Of a stretch of DNA of 64,000 nt, positions 19,977 to 28,819 are shown piece after piece. How positions within the stretch are numbered: position 1 is the first letter of the stretch; every line of letters starts with the position of its first letter. The stretch comes from Zobellia uliginosa (GTDB lineage Bacteria; Bacteroidota; Bacteroidia; Flavobacteriales; Flavobacteriaceae). The notes under the pieces are model-generated. The model was not told the DNA's origin, ran no database searches, and was given only the letters and a program-made list of their open reading frames with translations. The stretch is taken from NCBI RefSeq assembly GCF_900156625.1, contig NZ_FTOB01000002.1, positions 242,275 through 306,274 of the forward strand, in the 5' to 3' direction. A program made the position numbers and the translations under genes.

Positions 19977-21182
19977 ATGAAAATCAACCTGACGATTCCT
20001 TTTAACCTAGCTTGCTTGGCCCTGTTCTGTTTGGTGGGATGCGAATCCGCTCCCAAAAACGAAACGGTATCCGTTGAGGTCAAGAACGATCTTGATTTTT
20101 TACGTAATGAAGTGGTGGGCCTAGCCGCTGAAGAGCTTTCCGGACTTTTGGAAAACAACCCTGAAAACCACATTCGGGTAAAAAAGGAAGGGACCCAAGA
20201 ATACTTGCGGACCCAATGGATAGATTATGACCAAGATGGTAGCAACGACGAACTGCTTTTTCAGGCAGAGGTTCCCGCTAAGGGGACTTCGACCTATCTA
20301 ATCGTTGTGGATAGTTTAAGGGCACCGGCCGAAAGTGAGGTAATGGCGTATTCCCGCTTGGTTCCAGAAAGAACGGATGATTATACTTGGGAGAATGACA
20401 GGGTAGCGTTTAGGACCTACGGACCTACAGGTGAGCGTGAGGCCTTGGAAGGTGTTCCGGGAAGTACGCTTTCTAGTGGAATCGATCTATGGTTGAAACG
20501 AACCGATAAATCCATTATAAACAAATGGTACAAGGCACATTTGACCGAACCGGGCTACTACCATATAGACCATGGCGAAGGCTATGACCCCTATCACGTA
20601 GGCGCTAGCCGGGGTACCGGGGGGATCGGTATCTGGGAAAACGACAGCCTTCTCGTTTCCAATAATTTTACGGCTTCAAGAACATTGGCAGCAGGTCCTT
20701 TGCGTACGGTATTTGAATTGGATTACGCCCCGTGGAGTGTATACGGCGTCAAAGAAACCAAAAGGATAACCCTCGATTTGGGCTCCAATTTTTCCAAGTT
20801 CGATATACGTCTTTCTTCCGAAAGGGAAGTGCCCAATTATACCATAGGCATCACCTTGCACAAAAACGAGGGAGAAGGGGCGATCCATAAGGAAGAAGGT
20901 TGGTTCCGTCATTGGGAAACCATCGATGGTTCAAAAGTAGGCGAAGGGGTCGTTATAGCCCCTGAAATAGTCAAAAATGCCATACTCCACAAGTCCGAAG
21001 CCACAGATCAAAGTAATCTGTTGATCATTACCGAACCTCAAGAGGAATTGAGCTACTATGCCGGTTTTGCGTGGGAAAAAAGTGGACAGGTGGCTTCTTT
21101 GGAAGACTGGGAAAATATGCTCGAACAACAGGCACAGGTTTTGTCAAGTCCCTTATCGGTTTCAGTTAAAACATCTAAATAA
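19977..21182 (+). CDS. DUF4861-like lipoprotein, role unknown
   Basis: This 401-residue protein starts with a signal peptide ending in a lipobox (LVGC) and matches the DUF4861 family by its general sequence, including DYDQDGSNDELLFQAEVP, TYGPTGER, NKWYKAHLTEPGYYHIDHGEGYDPYHVG and RGTGGIGIW. DUF4861 proteins are recurrent in PULs for uronic-acid glycans, but I know of no firmly established activity. The conserved histidines in YHIDHGEGYDPYHVG look like possible catalytic or metal positions. It is six bases upstream of the MFS transporter gene, which ties it to uronate uptake and KduI/KduD. Confidence 0.65.
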   Translation: MKINLTIPFNLACLALFCLVGCESAPKNETVSVEVKNDLDFLRNEVVGLAAEELSGLLENNPENHIRVKKEGTQEYLRTQWIDYDQDGSNDELLFQAEVPAKGTSTYLIVVDSLRAPAESEVMAYSRLVPERTDDYTWENDRVAFRTYGPTGEREALEGVPGSTLSSGIDLWLKRTDKSIINKWYKAHLTEPGYYHIDHGEGYDPYHVGASRGTGGIGIWENDSLLVSNNFTASRTLAAGPLRTVFELDYAPWSVYGVKETKRITLDLGSNFSKFDIRLSSEREVPNYTIGITLHKNEGEGAIHKEEGWFRHWETIDGSKVGEGVVIAPEIVKNAILHKSEATDQSNLLIITEPQEELSYYAGFAWEKSGQVASLEDWENMLEQQAQVLSSPLSVSVKTSK

Positions 21183-21188
21183 AGCATT

Positions 21189-22502
21189 ATGAAGACTAAA
21201 TTACTGTTTACATCATTTGTGGTTGCCCTGGCGGGATTCTTGTTCGGTTTTGATACCGTGGTTATCTCAGGGGCCGATCAGCAATTACAGACCTTATGGG
21301 GCACTTCAGACCTGTTTCACGGCACCTTCATTATGTCGATGGCATTATGGGGTACGGTAATAGGGGCTATTTTTGCGTCTATCCCTTGTGACAAAATAGG
21401 GAGAAAGAATACGCTTTTATGGATAGGGGTATTATACTTTGTCTCGGCCTTGGGCTCGGGTCTCGCAGATGATCCTTATTTGTTTTCCTTCTTCCGTTTT
21501 CTCGGAGGCCTAGGGGTAGGGGCATCGACCGTTGCCGCACCGACCTATGTGTCTGAAATCGCACCGGCCAAAAGTCGCGGTCGATTGGTAGCCTTGTACC
21601 AGTTCAATATCGTCTTCGGTATTTTAGTTGCTTTTGTCTCGAACTACCTGTTGAAGGATTTCGGTTCGGAACCTTGGCGTTGGATGATCGGTATAGAGGC
21701 TCTCCCTGCATTGATCTATACGGTGGCCATGGTAGGCGTACCTAAAAGTCCACGATGGTTGTTAGAGAAAAGAAACGATTTGGAAGGGGCGAAAAGAATT
21801 CAATTGGAACTCACCGGAACCGAATTGGACGAGTCGGTCATTGCTCAATTGAAGGAGGAACAGACCGAGAAATCGACCTTGTTTGTCAAAAAATACAAGT
21901 TTCCCCTAATGTTGGCCTTTTTGATCGCTTTCTTCAATCAATTGTCGGGGATCAATGCCTTTCTCTACTATGCCCCGCGAATTTTTAGTTCCGCTGGCCT
22001 AGGGGAAAATACGGCCCTGCTGAGTAGTATAGGAATCGGTGTTACCAATTTGGTGTTTACCTTATTAGGACTTTACTTGATCGATAAAGTGGGCCGTAAG
22101 GTGCTCATGTACATTGGTTCGGTAGGATATATTATTTCACTGACCATGGTAGGTTTGGCCTTTATCCTTGAATGGGAGGGCTTAATGGTTCCAATTTTCC
22201 TATTCCTGTTCATAGCATCACATGCTATTGGCCAGGGTGCCGTTATCTGGGTCTTTATCTCAGAGATATTCCCTACCAATCTAAGGGCGCAAGGCCAGTC
22301 CTTCGGTAGTTCCACCCATTGGGTCTTGGCGGCATTGATCACGCTTCTTATGCCCATAGCCATGGGCGGTTTGTCCAACCCGGGTCTAGTGTTCTTCTTT
22401 TTCAGTGGAATGATGGTACTGCAGTTGCTGTTCGTCATCTTTATGATGCCCGAAACCAAAGGAAAAACCTTGGAAGAACTCCAAAAAATGATAACAAAAT
22501 AA
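21189..22502 (+). CDS. MFS sugar-porter-family transporter
   Basis: This 437-residue inner-membrane protein has about twelve hydrophobic segments and the sugar-porter signatures: GRKNTLLWIGV after TM2, PKSPRWLLEKR in the central loop, GRKVLMYIG in the second half and PETKGKTLEELQ at the C-terminus. This family moves monosaccharides by proton symport. Next to DUF4861 and 19 bases before kduI, it most likely carries the uronate released by lyases and GH88. It differs from the FucP-type carrier at 30476, so the locus has separate importers for its two products. Confidence 0.88.
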   Translation: MKTKLLFTSFVVALAGFLFGFDTVVISGADQQLQTLWGTSDLFHGTFIMSMALWGTVIGAIFASIPCDKIGRKNTLLWIGVLYFVSALGSGLADDPYLFSFFRFLGGLGVGASTVAAPTYVSEIAPAKSRGRLVALYQFNIVFGILVAFVSNYLLKDFGSEPWRWMIGIEALPALIYTVAMVGVPKSPRWLLEKRNDLEGAKRIQLELTGTELDESVIAQLKEEQTEKSTLFVKKYKFPLMLAFLIAFFNQLSGINAFLYYAPRIFSSAGLGENTALLSSIGIGVTNLVFTLLGLYLIDKVGRKVLMYIGSVGYIISLTMVGLAFILEWEGLMVPIFLFLFIASHAIGQGAVIWVFISEIFPTNLRAQGQSFGSSTHWVLAALITLLMPIAMGGLSNPGLVFFFFSGMMVLQLLFVIFMMPETKGKTLEELQKMITK

Positions 22503-22521
22503 TTAAATATAAAATTATAAC

Positions 22522-23352
22522 ATGGAAGTTAAGTACGCCGTGCATCCCGATGATGCCAAATTATACGACACACAGAGAATACGGAAAGAGTTTCATAGCT
22601 CTGACCTCATGGGCGAAGACGCCATCAAAATGATTTACACACATTATGATCGTTTTATCTATGGCACCGCTTTTCCAAAATCAAAAAGCCTTTCATTGCC
22701 CACTTACGACGAGTTGAAAGCCGATTATTTCTTAGAACGAAGGGAATTGGGGATAATCAATGTTGGAGGCAAGGGTACCGTAACCGTAGATGGTGAAGTA
22801 TTTGAACTTGCGAACCTCGAAGCCCTATACGTAGGCAAAGGTTCTAAAGAAGTGACTTTTTCCAGTGCGGATAGTTCCGACGCTGCAAAATTCTATTTGA
22901 ATTCCGCTCCGGCACATAAGGAATACCCTACTAAAAAAGCGACGCAATCCGATGCCAATATTGTAGAGTTGGGTGCTGTGGAAACCAGTAACGAAAGAAC
23001 CTTGTACCAGTACATTCACGAAGACGGCATTCAAAGTTGCCAATTGGTCATGGGGTATACCGAACTGAAAAAAGGTAGCGTTTGGAACACCTTTCCACCG
23101 CATACCCATGAGCGTAGAATGGAAGTCTATTTTTATTTTGATATTCCAGGAGACAATATTGTAATGCACTATATGGGGCAGCCTCAAGAAACGCGGCACA
23201 TTGCCATGAAAAACTATGAGGCCGTAGTATCCCCACCATGGTCGATTCACTCGGGTTCAGGTACCAGCAATTACAGGTTTATCTGGGGAATGGCAGGCGA
23301 GAACAAGGCTTTTACCGATATGGACGGCGAACCGCTACAGGGCGTACTTTAA
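22522..23352 (+). CDS. kduI: 5-dehydro-4-deoxy-D-glucuronate isomerase (KduI)
   Basis: KduI converts 4-deoxy-L-threo-5-hexosulose uronate, formed spontaneously from unsaturated uronate, to 3-deoxy-D-glycero-2,5-hexodiulosonate. The protein is 276 residues, normal for the family. The cupin metal ligands are visible in PPHTHERRMEVYFYF (His, His, Glu) and WSIHSGSGT (His). It is followed 29 bases later by KduD, the next enzyme. It acts in the cytoplasm and links the lyase/GH88 products to central metabolism. The call is firm. Confidence 0.96.
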   Translation: MEVKYAVHPDDAKLYDTQRIRKEFHSSDLMGEDAIKMIYTHYDRFIYGTAFPKSKSLSLPTYDELKADYFLERRELGIINVGGKGTVTVDGEVFELANLEALYVGKGSKEVTFSSADSSDAAKFYLNSAPAHKEYPTKKATQSDANIVELGAVETSNERTLYQYIHEDGIQSCQLVMGYTELKKGSVWNTFPPHTHERRMEVYFYFDIPGDNIVMHYMGQPQETRHIAMKNYEAVVSPPWSIHSGSGTSNYRFIWGMAGENKAFTDMDGEPLQGVL

Positions 23353-23381
23353 GATTTTAATAAATACCAGTAAGAACGAAT

Positions 23382-24149
23382 ATGATATTGAATAAGTTCG
23401 ATTTAAAAGGAAAAACGGCTTTAGTAACGGGTTGTAAACGCGGTATCGGTTTTGCCATGGCCGAGGCCTTGGCCGAAGCAGGTGCCGACATCATTGGCGT
23501 TTCCGCCACCTTAGAACTCTCGGCTTCGAAAATTGAGAAGCGGATCACCGAATTGAATAAAAGCTTTAAGGCCTACCAATGTGATTTTAGCGATCGAAAA
23601 TCTTTGTACGCTTTTATCGAAAAGGTAAAAAGTGAAAACCCTAAGATAGATATCTTGGTAAACAATGCGGGTACCATTTTAAGACAGCCGGCCGCCGAGC
23701 ATACAGATGAGTATTGGGATAAGGTCATTGAAGTGAACCAAAATGCCCAGTTTATCCTGTCTAGGGAAATAGGCAAGGAAATGGTAAAGAGAGGAAGCGG
23801 GAAGATCATCTTCACAGCTTCTTTATTGACTTTCCAAGGAGGAATTACCGTACCGGGATACGCCGCTTCGAAAGGGGCTATTGGGCAATTGACCATGGCC
23901 TTGTCGAACGAATGGGCCTCCAAAGGGGTGCAGGTAAATGCCATTGCACCCGGATATATCTCAACGGACAATACGGAAGCCCTACGTAAAGATGCCGATA
24001 GAAGTGCTTCTATTTTACAGCGGATACCAGCCGGAAGATGGGGCGAACCGGAAGATTTTAAAGGGCCTATCGTTTTCTTGGCCTCAGCAGCTTCAAATTA
24101 CATGACGGGCACCGTAATGTTGGTTGACGGTGGCTGGATGGGCAGATAG
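23382..24149 (+). CDS. kduD: 2-dehydro-3-deoxy-D-gluconate 5-dehydrogenase (KduD), SDR family
   Basis: This 255-residue short-chain dehydrogenase reduces 3-deoxy-D-glycero-2,5-hexodiulosonate to 2-keto-3-deoxy-D-gluconate with NAD(P)H. The nucleotide-binding glycine motif TGCKRGIG, the NNAG motif and the catalytic Ser, Tyr and Lys (TASLL ... GYAASKG) are present. It follows kduI directly, which supports KduD rather than another SDR. The product would need KDG kinase and KDPG aldolase, neither of which is in the window. Confidence 0.93.
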   Translation: MILNKFDLKGKTALVTGCKRGIGFAMAEALAEAGADIIGVSATLELSASKIEKRITELNKSFKAYQCDFSDRKSLYAFIEKVKSENPKIDILVNNAGTILRQPAAEHTDEYWDKVIEVNQNAQFILSREIGKEMVKRGSGKIIFTASLLTFQGGITVPGYAASKGAIGQLTMALSNEWASKGVQVNAIAPGYISTDNTEALRKDADRSASILQRIPAGRWGEPEDFKGPIVFLASAASNYMTGTVMLVDGGWMGR

Positions 24150-24183
24150 TAGAAGAACAATATCTTTTTAAATAGAGCACAAG

Positions 24184-25656
24184 ATGAAAATTTATAACAG
24201 GGGTTTCTTATGGGCTTTTTCAGTGATGATGGTTTTGGCATCCTGCAAAAGCGAAGAGAAAAAAACGGAAATCAAAAAACGACCGAACTTTCTTTTTGTT
24301 TTGGTGGATGACCAATCGCCTTTTGACTTACAGGTGTACGATCCAAAGTCCATATTGGAAACCCCCGTTATTTCAAAATTGGCGTCGGAGGGTACGGTTA
24401 TAGAAAACGCCCACCACATGGGCTCTATGAACGGTGCGGTATGCACCCCATCGCGACATATGATCATGACGGGGCGCACCTTATGGCATTTACCGCCCAG
24501 TGCGGAATTCCAGAAGAATACGGCTCCCCATGAATTGGACGAACAGACCATAGGGGCTATTTTCAATAGGGCGGGCTACAACACTATGAGAACCTGTAAA
24601 AAAGGAAATTCATATCCTGGGGCCAATAAACAATTTACGGTAGTGCATGATGCCACAAAAAGAGGGGGCACTGAAGAAACCGGAAGCGCTTGGCATTCCA
24701 AGCAGGTTTTAGAGTATTTGGGGGATCGTGAGAAAACGAAGGAGGATGCCCCCTTTTTCATTTACTTTGGATTTTCCCATCCACATGATACCCGGGATGG
24801 TACGCCAGAGTTGCTGGAGAAATATGGAGCGGTAAATCATAAGGACAAAAATAGTCTTCCTCCTGCGAATGATAAGCAACCGCCGCTTCAGGACAATTAT
24901 TTGGAAGCACATCCTTTTTTCCACGGACATCCGGAACTTCGTGATGAGGAACGGGTAAGTGGGGTTTGGAAAAACAGAGATGAGCAGACGGTTAGAAATG
25001 AATTGGGCAGGGAATATGCCTGTTCCGAAAATATAGATATCCAGCTAGGCAAAGTGCTCAAAAAGTTGGAGGCCATGGGCGAATTGGACAATACCTATAT
25101 CGTTTATACTTCGGATCATGGAATGTCTATAGGAAGACACGGACTTATGGGCAAGCAAAACCTATACGAACATACATGGAGGGTACCTATGATCATCAAA
25201 GGGCCCGGACTCCCATCGGGTAAGCGTACCAAGGGGAATGTCTATTTATTGGATGTTCTACCTACCTTATGTGATTTGGCAGGGATAGAGATTCCAGAAA
25301 CCGTAGAAGGAACAAGCTTTAAGCCTGTTTTGGATGGTGAAAAAGAAACTGTCAGGGATGTGTTGTACGGTGTATATTGCGGAGGAACAAAGCCTGGTAT
25401 GCGTACCGTAAAGAAAGGCGATTGGAAACTGATCAAGTACGATATGATGGATGGGGCGGTACGGGAAACACAACTGTTTAACTTGGCCGAAAATCCAAAT
25501 GAGTATTTAAACGAACACCAAAAGGAAGGCGAAATGCTGACCAATTTGGCGGATAATCCTAAATATGCGGATAAGCTGACGGAAATGGAAGCCTTGTTGC
25601 TGGCGGAAATGGAAGCCCATGAAGACCCGTATAGGCTTTGGGATCAAGTACAATAG
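24184..25656 (+). CDS. S1-family (formylglycine) sulfatase, lipoprotein
   Basis: This is the fourth sulfatase, with 490 residues. A lipobox (VLASC, Cys21) predicts anchoring. Metal-binding VDDQSPFD is at 41-48. The maturation motif VCTPSRHMIMTG gives C87 as the formylglycine precursor. YTSDHGMSIGRHG is the late metal-binding segment, with His in place of the usual Asn of DNG, as in several choline- and iduronate-sulfatase-like branches. It is separated from the other sulfatases by the uronate genes and sits 30 bases before the AraC regulator. The substrate position is unknown. Confidence 0.9.
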   Translation: MKIYNRGFLWAFSVMMVLASCKSEEKKTEIKKRPNFLFVLVDDQSPFDLQVYDPKSILETPVISKLASEGTVIENAHHMGSMNGAVCTPSRHMIMTGRTLWHLPPSAEFQKNTAPHELDEQTIGAIFNRAGYNTMRTCKKGNSYPGANKQFTVVHDATKRGGTEETGSAWHSKQVLEYLGDREKTKEDAPFFIYFGFSHPHDTRDGTPELLEKYGAVNHKDKNSLPPANDKQPPLQDNYLEAHPFFHGHPELRDEERVSGVWKNRDEQTVRNELGREYACSENIDIQLGKVLKKLEAMGELDNTYIVYTSDHGMSIGRHGLMGKQNLYEHTWRVPMIIKGPGLPSGKRTKGNVYLLDVLPTLCDLAGIEIPETVEGTSFKPVLDGEKETVRDVLYGVYCGGTKPGMRTVKKGDWKLIKYDMMDGAVRETQLFNLAENPNEYLNEHQKEGEMLTNLADNPKYADKLTEMEALLLAEMEAHEDPYRLWDQVQ

Positions 25657-25686
25657 AACCTGCGGCTATGCATTAAATCGCGATAC

Positions 25687-26556
25687 ATGAAACTTCACCT
25701 GTTAAATAGGGCCTCTGTATCGGACCGGTCATTTTCGGTCAATCATAATCTGTACCCTAATTTCTTGAGGGTTTGGCATTATCATCCTGAACTTGAACTG
25801 GTCGTAATTCTAAAAAGTTCGGGTACACGGTTTATCGGTGACAGTATAGAAAAGTTTCAAGAAGGAGAGGTTGTGCTCATTGGCAAGAACGTACCGCATA
25901 TGTGGTTGAACGATGAGATTTATTTTCAGCCGGATAGCGCCTTAGAGGCCGAAGCACTTGCTATTCACTTTACAAGGGATTTTTTGGGAAAGGGCTTTTT
26001 CGATATTCCCGAAATGAAACAGATATCGGCCGTTCTGGCCCGGGCGGATAGGGGCGTTAAGTTTAACGGACTGCATGAAGACCTTATAGCTAAAATCATG
26101 GGACTTATCGACTTAGATCCTACCACTCGTGTATATAAGATCATTGAGGTACTATCTCGCCTGTCTAAGCACAATAACTATCAGTTACTGTCGAGTGCCA
26201 GCTTTGTAAATGCTTTTCAAAAGGCCGACGATTCACGTATGGACAAAATATATGCCTATGTATTCGAGAATTTCAATGATGGGATCAGTGCCAGCGATGT
26301 AGCCGAAATGATAGGTATGAACAAATCGGCGTTTAGTAGGTTCTTTATGAAGGCCCATAAAAAGCCTTTTACCCGATATCTGAATGAAATAAAGGTAGGC
26401 TATGCTTGTAGGTTGCTTTTGGAAAATAAAGAGAGCATCACCTCCATTGCTTATTTATCCGGGTTTAATAATATCTCCAACTTTAATAGACAGTTTAAGG
26501 TTATTCATGGCCTAGCACCTTCCGCTTATTTGAAATATCACTCCTCTAACGACTAG
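25687..26556 (+). CDS. AraC-family transcriptional regulator with cupin sensor domain
   Basis: This 289-residue protein has an N-terminal cupin-like sensor (residues about 15-130, with HYHPELELV and IGKNVPHMW) and a C-terminal pair of helix-turn-helix motifs (about 185-285, with ISASDVAEMIGMNKSAFSRFF and SITSIAYLSGFNNISNFNRQF). It is the only regulator inside the PUL. Placed between the sulfatase and the fucose operon, it probably senses fucose or a catabolic intermediate and activates one or both blocks. The ligand is not known. A weak hairpin (AACGAC/GTCGTT at 26548-26567) overlaps its stop codon. Confidence 0.9.
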   Translation: MKLHLLNRASVSDRSFSVNHNLYPNFLRVWHYHPELELVVILKSSGTRFIGDSIEKFQEGEVVLIGKNVPHMWLNDEIYFQPDSALEAEALAIHFTRDFLGKGFFDIPEMKQISAVLARADRGVKFNGLHEDLIAKIMGLIDLDPTTRVYKIIEVLSRLSKHNNYQLLSSASFVNAFQKADDSRMDKIYAYVFENFNDGISASDVAEMIGMNKSAFSRFFMKAHKKPFTRYLNEIKVGYACRLLLENKESITSIAYLSGFNNISNFNRQFKVIHGLAPSAYLKYHSSND

Positions 26557-26610
26557 AATTGGTCGTTTTGGGCAAAAAAAGTATCACTTTAGGTAGATTA
26601 TAAGGTGGTT

Positions 26611-26636
26611 TTGAAAAACATGAGCGTTTAATTTTG
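26611..26636 (+). promoter_or_regulatory. Probable promoter of the L-fucose operon
   Basis: TAATTTTG at 26629-26636 matches the Bacteroidota -7 box TAnnTTTG exactly, and a TTG at 26611-26613 could be the -33 element. The 15-base spacing is shorter than usual. The predicted start of transcription, near 26643, is just before the dehydratase ATG at 26656. Confidence 0.45.
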
Positions 26637-26655
26637 TGCTAGTAATATAGAATTT

Positions 26656-27981
26656 ATGTCAAAGAAGATAACAATTACAGGGGTCGAAATTAAAGATGTC
26701 CGCTTTCCAACAAGTAAGTCCCTAGACGGTTCCGATGCCATGAATCCTGATCCCGATTACTCCGCGGCCTATGTAATATTAAAGACCGATTCGGAGAACG
26801 GACTTGAAGGTCACGGCTTGACGTTTACCATCGGTAGGGGCAATGAGTTATGTGCCGCAGCCATCCATTCTTTAGCGCCTTTGGTCGTCGGAAAAACATT
26901 GGAAAGTTTTACGGCCGATATGGGTGCCTTTTGGAAAATGATTACGGGCGATAGCCAGTTGAGATGGCTCGGGCCGGAAAAAGGGGTCATACATTTGGCT
27001 ACCGGTGCCGTGGTCAATGCCGTATGGGATTTATACGCCAAGGCCGAAGGGAAGCCCTTGTGGAAATTGTTGGCCGATATGACTCCCGAGGAGTTGGTAA
27101 GTTGCGTTGATTTCACATATATAACCGATGCGGTTACACCTGAGGAGGCCTTAGTTATGCTAAAGGAAAAAGAGAGTACAAAACAAGAACGTATTGCAAT
27201 ATTAAAAGAGTCAGGGTATCCCGCATATACTACTTCAGCAGGATGGTTGGGCTATTCCGACGATAAGATGCGCAGGCTTTGTAGGGAAGCAAAGGCAGCA
27301 GGTTTCGACCATATGAAAATCAAGGTAGGCTCCGATTTGCAGGATGATATGCGCCGCGCGGCAATCATTCGTGAAGAAATTGGAAGCGAGCTACGGTTAA
27401 TGATGGATGCCAACCAAAAATGGGATGTGGACGAAGCTATCGAAAATATGGCCGAACTGAAAAAATTCGACCCGTATTGGATTGAAGAACCTACAAGTCC
27501 TGATGATATTTTAGGGCATGCCAAGATAGCCAAGGCCGTAGCTCCTATTAAAGTGGCTACGGGCGAGCACTGTCAGAACAGGGTGATGTTCAAGCAATTG
27601 ATGCAGGCCAATGCCATAGGGATATGCCAGATAGATAGTTGTCGGGTAGGGGGCGTCAATGAAATATTGGCCATTCTATTCATGGCGGCTAAATTCAATA
27701 TTCCGGTTTGCCCGCATGCAGGGGGAGTCGGACTCTGTGAATATGTACAGCATTTGTCTATGATCGACTATATTGCCATAAGCGGCTCTTTGGAAAATCG
27801 TATTATTGAATTTGTAGACCATTTGCACGAACATTTTTTTGACCCTGTAGTTATCAAAAATGGGGCGTATATGCCACCTAGCATGGCAGGGTATAGTATT
27901 ACTATGAAACCCGGATCCTTGGTGGAATACAGTTTTCCGAACGGGAGTTATTGGGAAAAGGAATTAAGCACAACATTATAA
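26656..27981 (+). CDS. L-fuconate dehydratase, enolase superfamily
   Basis: This 441-residue enzyme would dehydrate L-fuconate to 2-keto-3-deoxy-L-fuconate. It has the full-length layout of L-fuconate dehydratases, including the early ITGVEIKDVRFPTSKSLDGSDAM, the catalytic lysine in HMKIKVG, metal ligands in MMDANQKWD, WIEEPTSPDD and ATGEH, and the NIPVCPHAGGVGLCEYVQH segment. The following genes encode the next steps of the oxidative fucose pathway, which supports fuconate over other acid sugars. It acts in the cytoplasm and is first in the fucose operon. Confidence 0.93.
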   Translation: MSKKITITGVEIKDVRFPTSKSLDGSDAMNPDPDYSAAYVILKTDSENGLEGHGLTFTIGRGNELCAAAIHSLAPLVVGKTLESFTADMGAFWKMITGDSQLRWLGPEKGVIHLATGAVVNAVWDLYAKAEGKPLWKLLADMTPEELVSCVDFTYITDAVTPEEALVMLKEKESTKQERIAILKESGYPAYTTSAGWLGYSDDKMRRLCREAKAAGFDHMKIKVGSDLQDDMRRAAIIREEIGSELRLMMDANQKWDVDEAIENMAELKKFDPYWIEEPTSPDDILGHAKIAKAVAPIKVATGEHCQNRVMFKQLMQANAIGICQIDSCRVGGVNEILAILFMAAKFNIPVCPHAGGVGLCEYVQHLSMIDYIAISGSLENRIIEFVDHLHEHFFDPVVIKNGAYMPPSMAGYSITMKPGSLVEYSFPNGSYWEKELSTTL

Positions 27982-27988
27982 ATTACCT

Positions 27989-28765
27989 ATGAAATTTAGT
28001 TTAAAGGATAAATCGGCAGTGGTTACCGGTGGCGGTAGCGGTATAGGCAGGGCCATTTGCTTGGCACTTGCCGAACAAGGCGCTATTCTTCATATTTTGG
28101 AGATGAACCAAGAAAATGCAAAGGAAACCGCAACGCTTATTGAAGATATGGGCGGTATAGCCTATACCTATAGCTGTAATGTGGCGGCCCAGAGAGAGGT
28201 AGTTGCCGCATTTGAGGCCATAACGGCAGAAAACCCCATCGATATTCTGATCAATAATGCGGGCATTGCCCATATCGGAAATCTAGAAAATTGTAAGGAA
28301 GAAGATTTGGATCGCTTGTACGAGGTAAATATCAAAGGGGTGTACAATTGTATGTATGCCGGTATTGGTTCATTGAAGAAGACCAAAGGGGTAATCATCA
28401 ATATGGCCTCTATAGCTTCATCGGTAGGGATCAACGATAGGTTTGCCTATTCCATGACCAAGGGCGCGGTATTGACCATGACGTATTCGGTGGCCAAAGA
28501 TTATTTAAATGAGGGTATTAGGTGTAACTGTATTTCCCCAGGTAGGGTACACACGCCTTTTGTAGATGGGTTTATCAATAAGAATTACCCCGGTCGGGAA
28601 AAGGAAATTTTTGAAAAACTGTCTAAAACCCAGCCTATCGGTAGAATGGGAAGACCTGAGGAAATCGCCAATTTAGCTGTATACCTTTGTTCGGAAGAGG
28701 CTTCGTTTATTACGGGAACTAATTTCCCAATAGATGGGGGATTTGTTACCTTAAACGGTTCGTAG
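27989..28765 (+). CDS. SDR, probable 2-keto-3-deoxy-L-fuconate dehydrogenase
   Basis: This 258-residue short-chain dehydrogenase has TGGGSGIG (cofactor binding), NNAG, and a complete catalytic Ser-Tyr-Lys set (NMASIASS ... FAYSMTKGA). The ISPGRVHTPFVDGFINKNYPG segment resembles 2-keto-3-deoxy-L-fuconate 4-dehydrogenases. It lies seven bases after the dehydratase and before the hydrolase, exactly where that step is expected. The product would be 2,4-diketo-3-deoxy-L-fuconate. The alternative is L-fucose dehydrogenase, in which case the SDR at 29682 would take this role. Confidence 0.82.
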   Translation: MKFSLKDKSAVVTGGGSGIGRAICLALAEQGAILHILEMNQENAKETATLIEDMGGIAYTYSCNVAAQREVVAAFEAITAENPIDILINNAGIAHIGNLENCKEEDLDRLYEVNIKGVYNCMYAGIGSLKKTKGVIINMASIASSVGINDRFAYSMTKGAVLTMTYSVAKDYLNEGIRCNCISPGRVHTPFVDGFINKNYPGREKEIFEKLSKTQPIGRMGRPEEIANLAVYLCSEEASFITGTNFPIDGGFVTLNGS

Positions 28766-28819
28766 TAAAAACGGGATCAAAACAATAAATATACAGACGT
28801 ATTAAAATATAAATTACTT

